DNA of 5,242 nt from Desulfobacteraceae bacterium (GTDB taxonomy: Bacteria; Desulfobacterota; Desulfobacteria; Desulfobacterales; ETH-SRB1). The translations under genes and the position numbers were made by a program. The notes under the pieces are model-generated. The model saw nothing but the letters and a program-made list of their open reading frames with translations. It was not told where the DNA came from and made no database searches. Positions 4,916-5,242 of the stretch are shown here, in pieces. The stretch covers positions 1 through 5,242 of the forward strand of contig JABMRH010000233.1 in the NCBI GenBank assembly GCA_013202725.1, written 5' to 3'. Positions within the stretch are counted from its first letter, which is position 1, and every line of letters starts with the position of its first letter.

Positions 4916-5149
4916 ATGAAAAAAGATATCCATCCAGAGTATTACAAGACTATCCTTCGATGTGCATGTGGCAATGAATTCGAAGCAGGTTCCACTGTAA
5001 AGGAAATAAACGTCGAAATCTGTTCCAAATGCCATCCTTTTTTTACTGGCAAACAGAAATTGGCAGATTCGGCAGGCAGAGTTGAGCGCTTTAGAAGAAA
5101 GTATGCCAAATTTGACAATAAATCCACAGGGAATAAGCCCAAAAAGTAA
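4916..5149 (+). CDS. rpmE: 50S ribosomal protein L31, zinc-binding (C+) type
   Basis: This is a protein of the large ribosomal subunit that helps bridge to the small subunit. The 77-residue sequence opens MKKDIHPEYYKTILRCACGN and continues with the family's ICSKCHPFFTGKQK. The four zinc ligands are all present: C16, C18, C36 and C39. This makes it the C+ form and not the zinc-independent paralogue, which lacks these cysteines. The C-terminal stretch ends AGRVERFRRKYAKFDNK plus a short lysine-rich tail. The length is normal to slightly long. AAAGGA (4905-4910) sits five bases before the ATG; an AGGAG at 4892-4896 is too far upstream. In many bacteria rpmE neighbours rho or prfA/prmC, but the upstream neighbour here is the divergent coiled-coil gene, and the downstream neighbour is out of view. 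Confidence 0.96.
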   Translation: MKKDIHPEYYKTILRCACGNEFEAGSTVKEINVEICSKCHPFFTGKQKLADSAGRVERFRRKYAKFDNKSTGNKPKK

Positions 5150-5173
5150 ATCAAAAAAGCATCAGTCTAACAT

Positions 5174-5242
5174 TGACGGCTTCGTAAAAAGTCCAATTTC
5201 TGCGTTGCGCTGCATCGTTCGTCACTGCAACGTACTTATATG
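5174..5242 (+). repeat. Start of a long palindromic dispersed repeat, cut by the window edge
   Basis: Beginning 25 bp after the rpmE stop, TGACGGCTTCGTAAAAAG (5174-5191) is the inverted counterpart of 246-263 (17 of 18). The sequence continues through TGCGTTGCGCTGCATCGTTC to the window end. CGTTGC (5203-5208) and GCAACG (5227-5232) form an internal inverted repeat, extendable by a wobble and a T-A pair. I recognise this as the left half of a common intergenic repeat whose right half ends in CTTTTTACGAAGCC. The right half is not in the window. No rpmE terminator is seen in 5150-5173. Confidence 0.65.

Noticed and set aside
1..5242. CRISPR array, tRNA or rRNA gene, riboswitch
   Set aside because: No regularly spaced direct repeats with unique spacers, no cloverleaf-type sequence and no rRNA-like stretch were found on reading through the window. 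The only tandem array is the 7-bp heptamer.

Overview
The window looks like a chromosomal segment of a Gram-negative, type IV pilus-bearing bacterium. The best guess is Desulfobacterota (old Deltaproteobacteria) or Nitrospirota. This rests on the style of the minor pilins, a signal-peptide/coiled-coil protein of a kind I associate with those groups, and intergenic repeats built on GTCATTGCGAGGA, TTCGTAAAAAGTC and TGAGACCTTTGCAAA, which are familiar from such genomes. The phylum is an inference; the gene identities are much firmer.

Layout. Positions 1-96 are probably the 3' end of an unidentified gene. Positions 97-287 hold remnants of dispersed repeats. A promoter and overlapping palindromes (288-337) precede a mazE-mazF type II toxin-antitoxin pair (345-900) with a 14-nt gene overlap. 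Next, on the same strand, comes a minor-pilin cassette: fimT/gspH (943-1389), pilV (1426-1794), pilW (1800-2417) and a long pilX-type gene (2592-4217). The 174-bp gap between pilW and pilX holds a degenerate heptanucleotide tandem repeat and a MITE-like element with an internal hairpin. A convergent gene for a secreted coiled-coil protein of unknown function (4790 down to 4224) ends 6 bp from pilX. rpmE, encoding zinc-type ribosomal protein L31, follows (4916-5149), with repeats on both sides. The last ~69 bases are the start of another dispersed repeat cut by the window edge.

How the genes work together. FimT, PilV, PilW and PilX would be processed by prepilin peptidase (PilD, not in the window) and form the priming/tip complex of a type IV pilus. 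FimT, PilW and PilX carry acidic loops resembling EF-hand calcium sites, suggesting calcium-dependent folding. The usual tip adhesin gene pilY1 is not found after pilX. MazEF is probably independent, although no terminator separates it from fimT.

I see no convincing wholly new system. The points most worth a second look are the repeat-filled pilW-pilX gap, the heptamer array, the putative calcium loops, the long GC-richer PilX, and short inverted repeats overlapping the ribosome binding sites of mazE, fimT and pilV.
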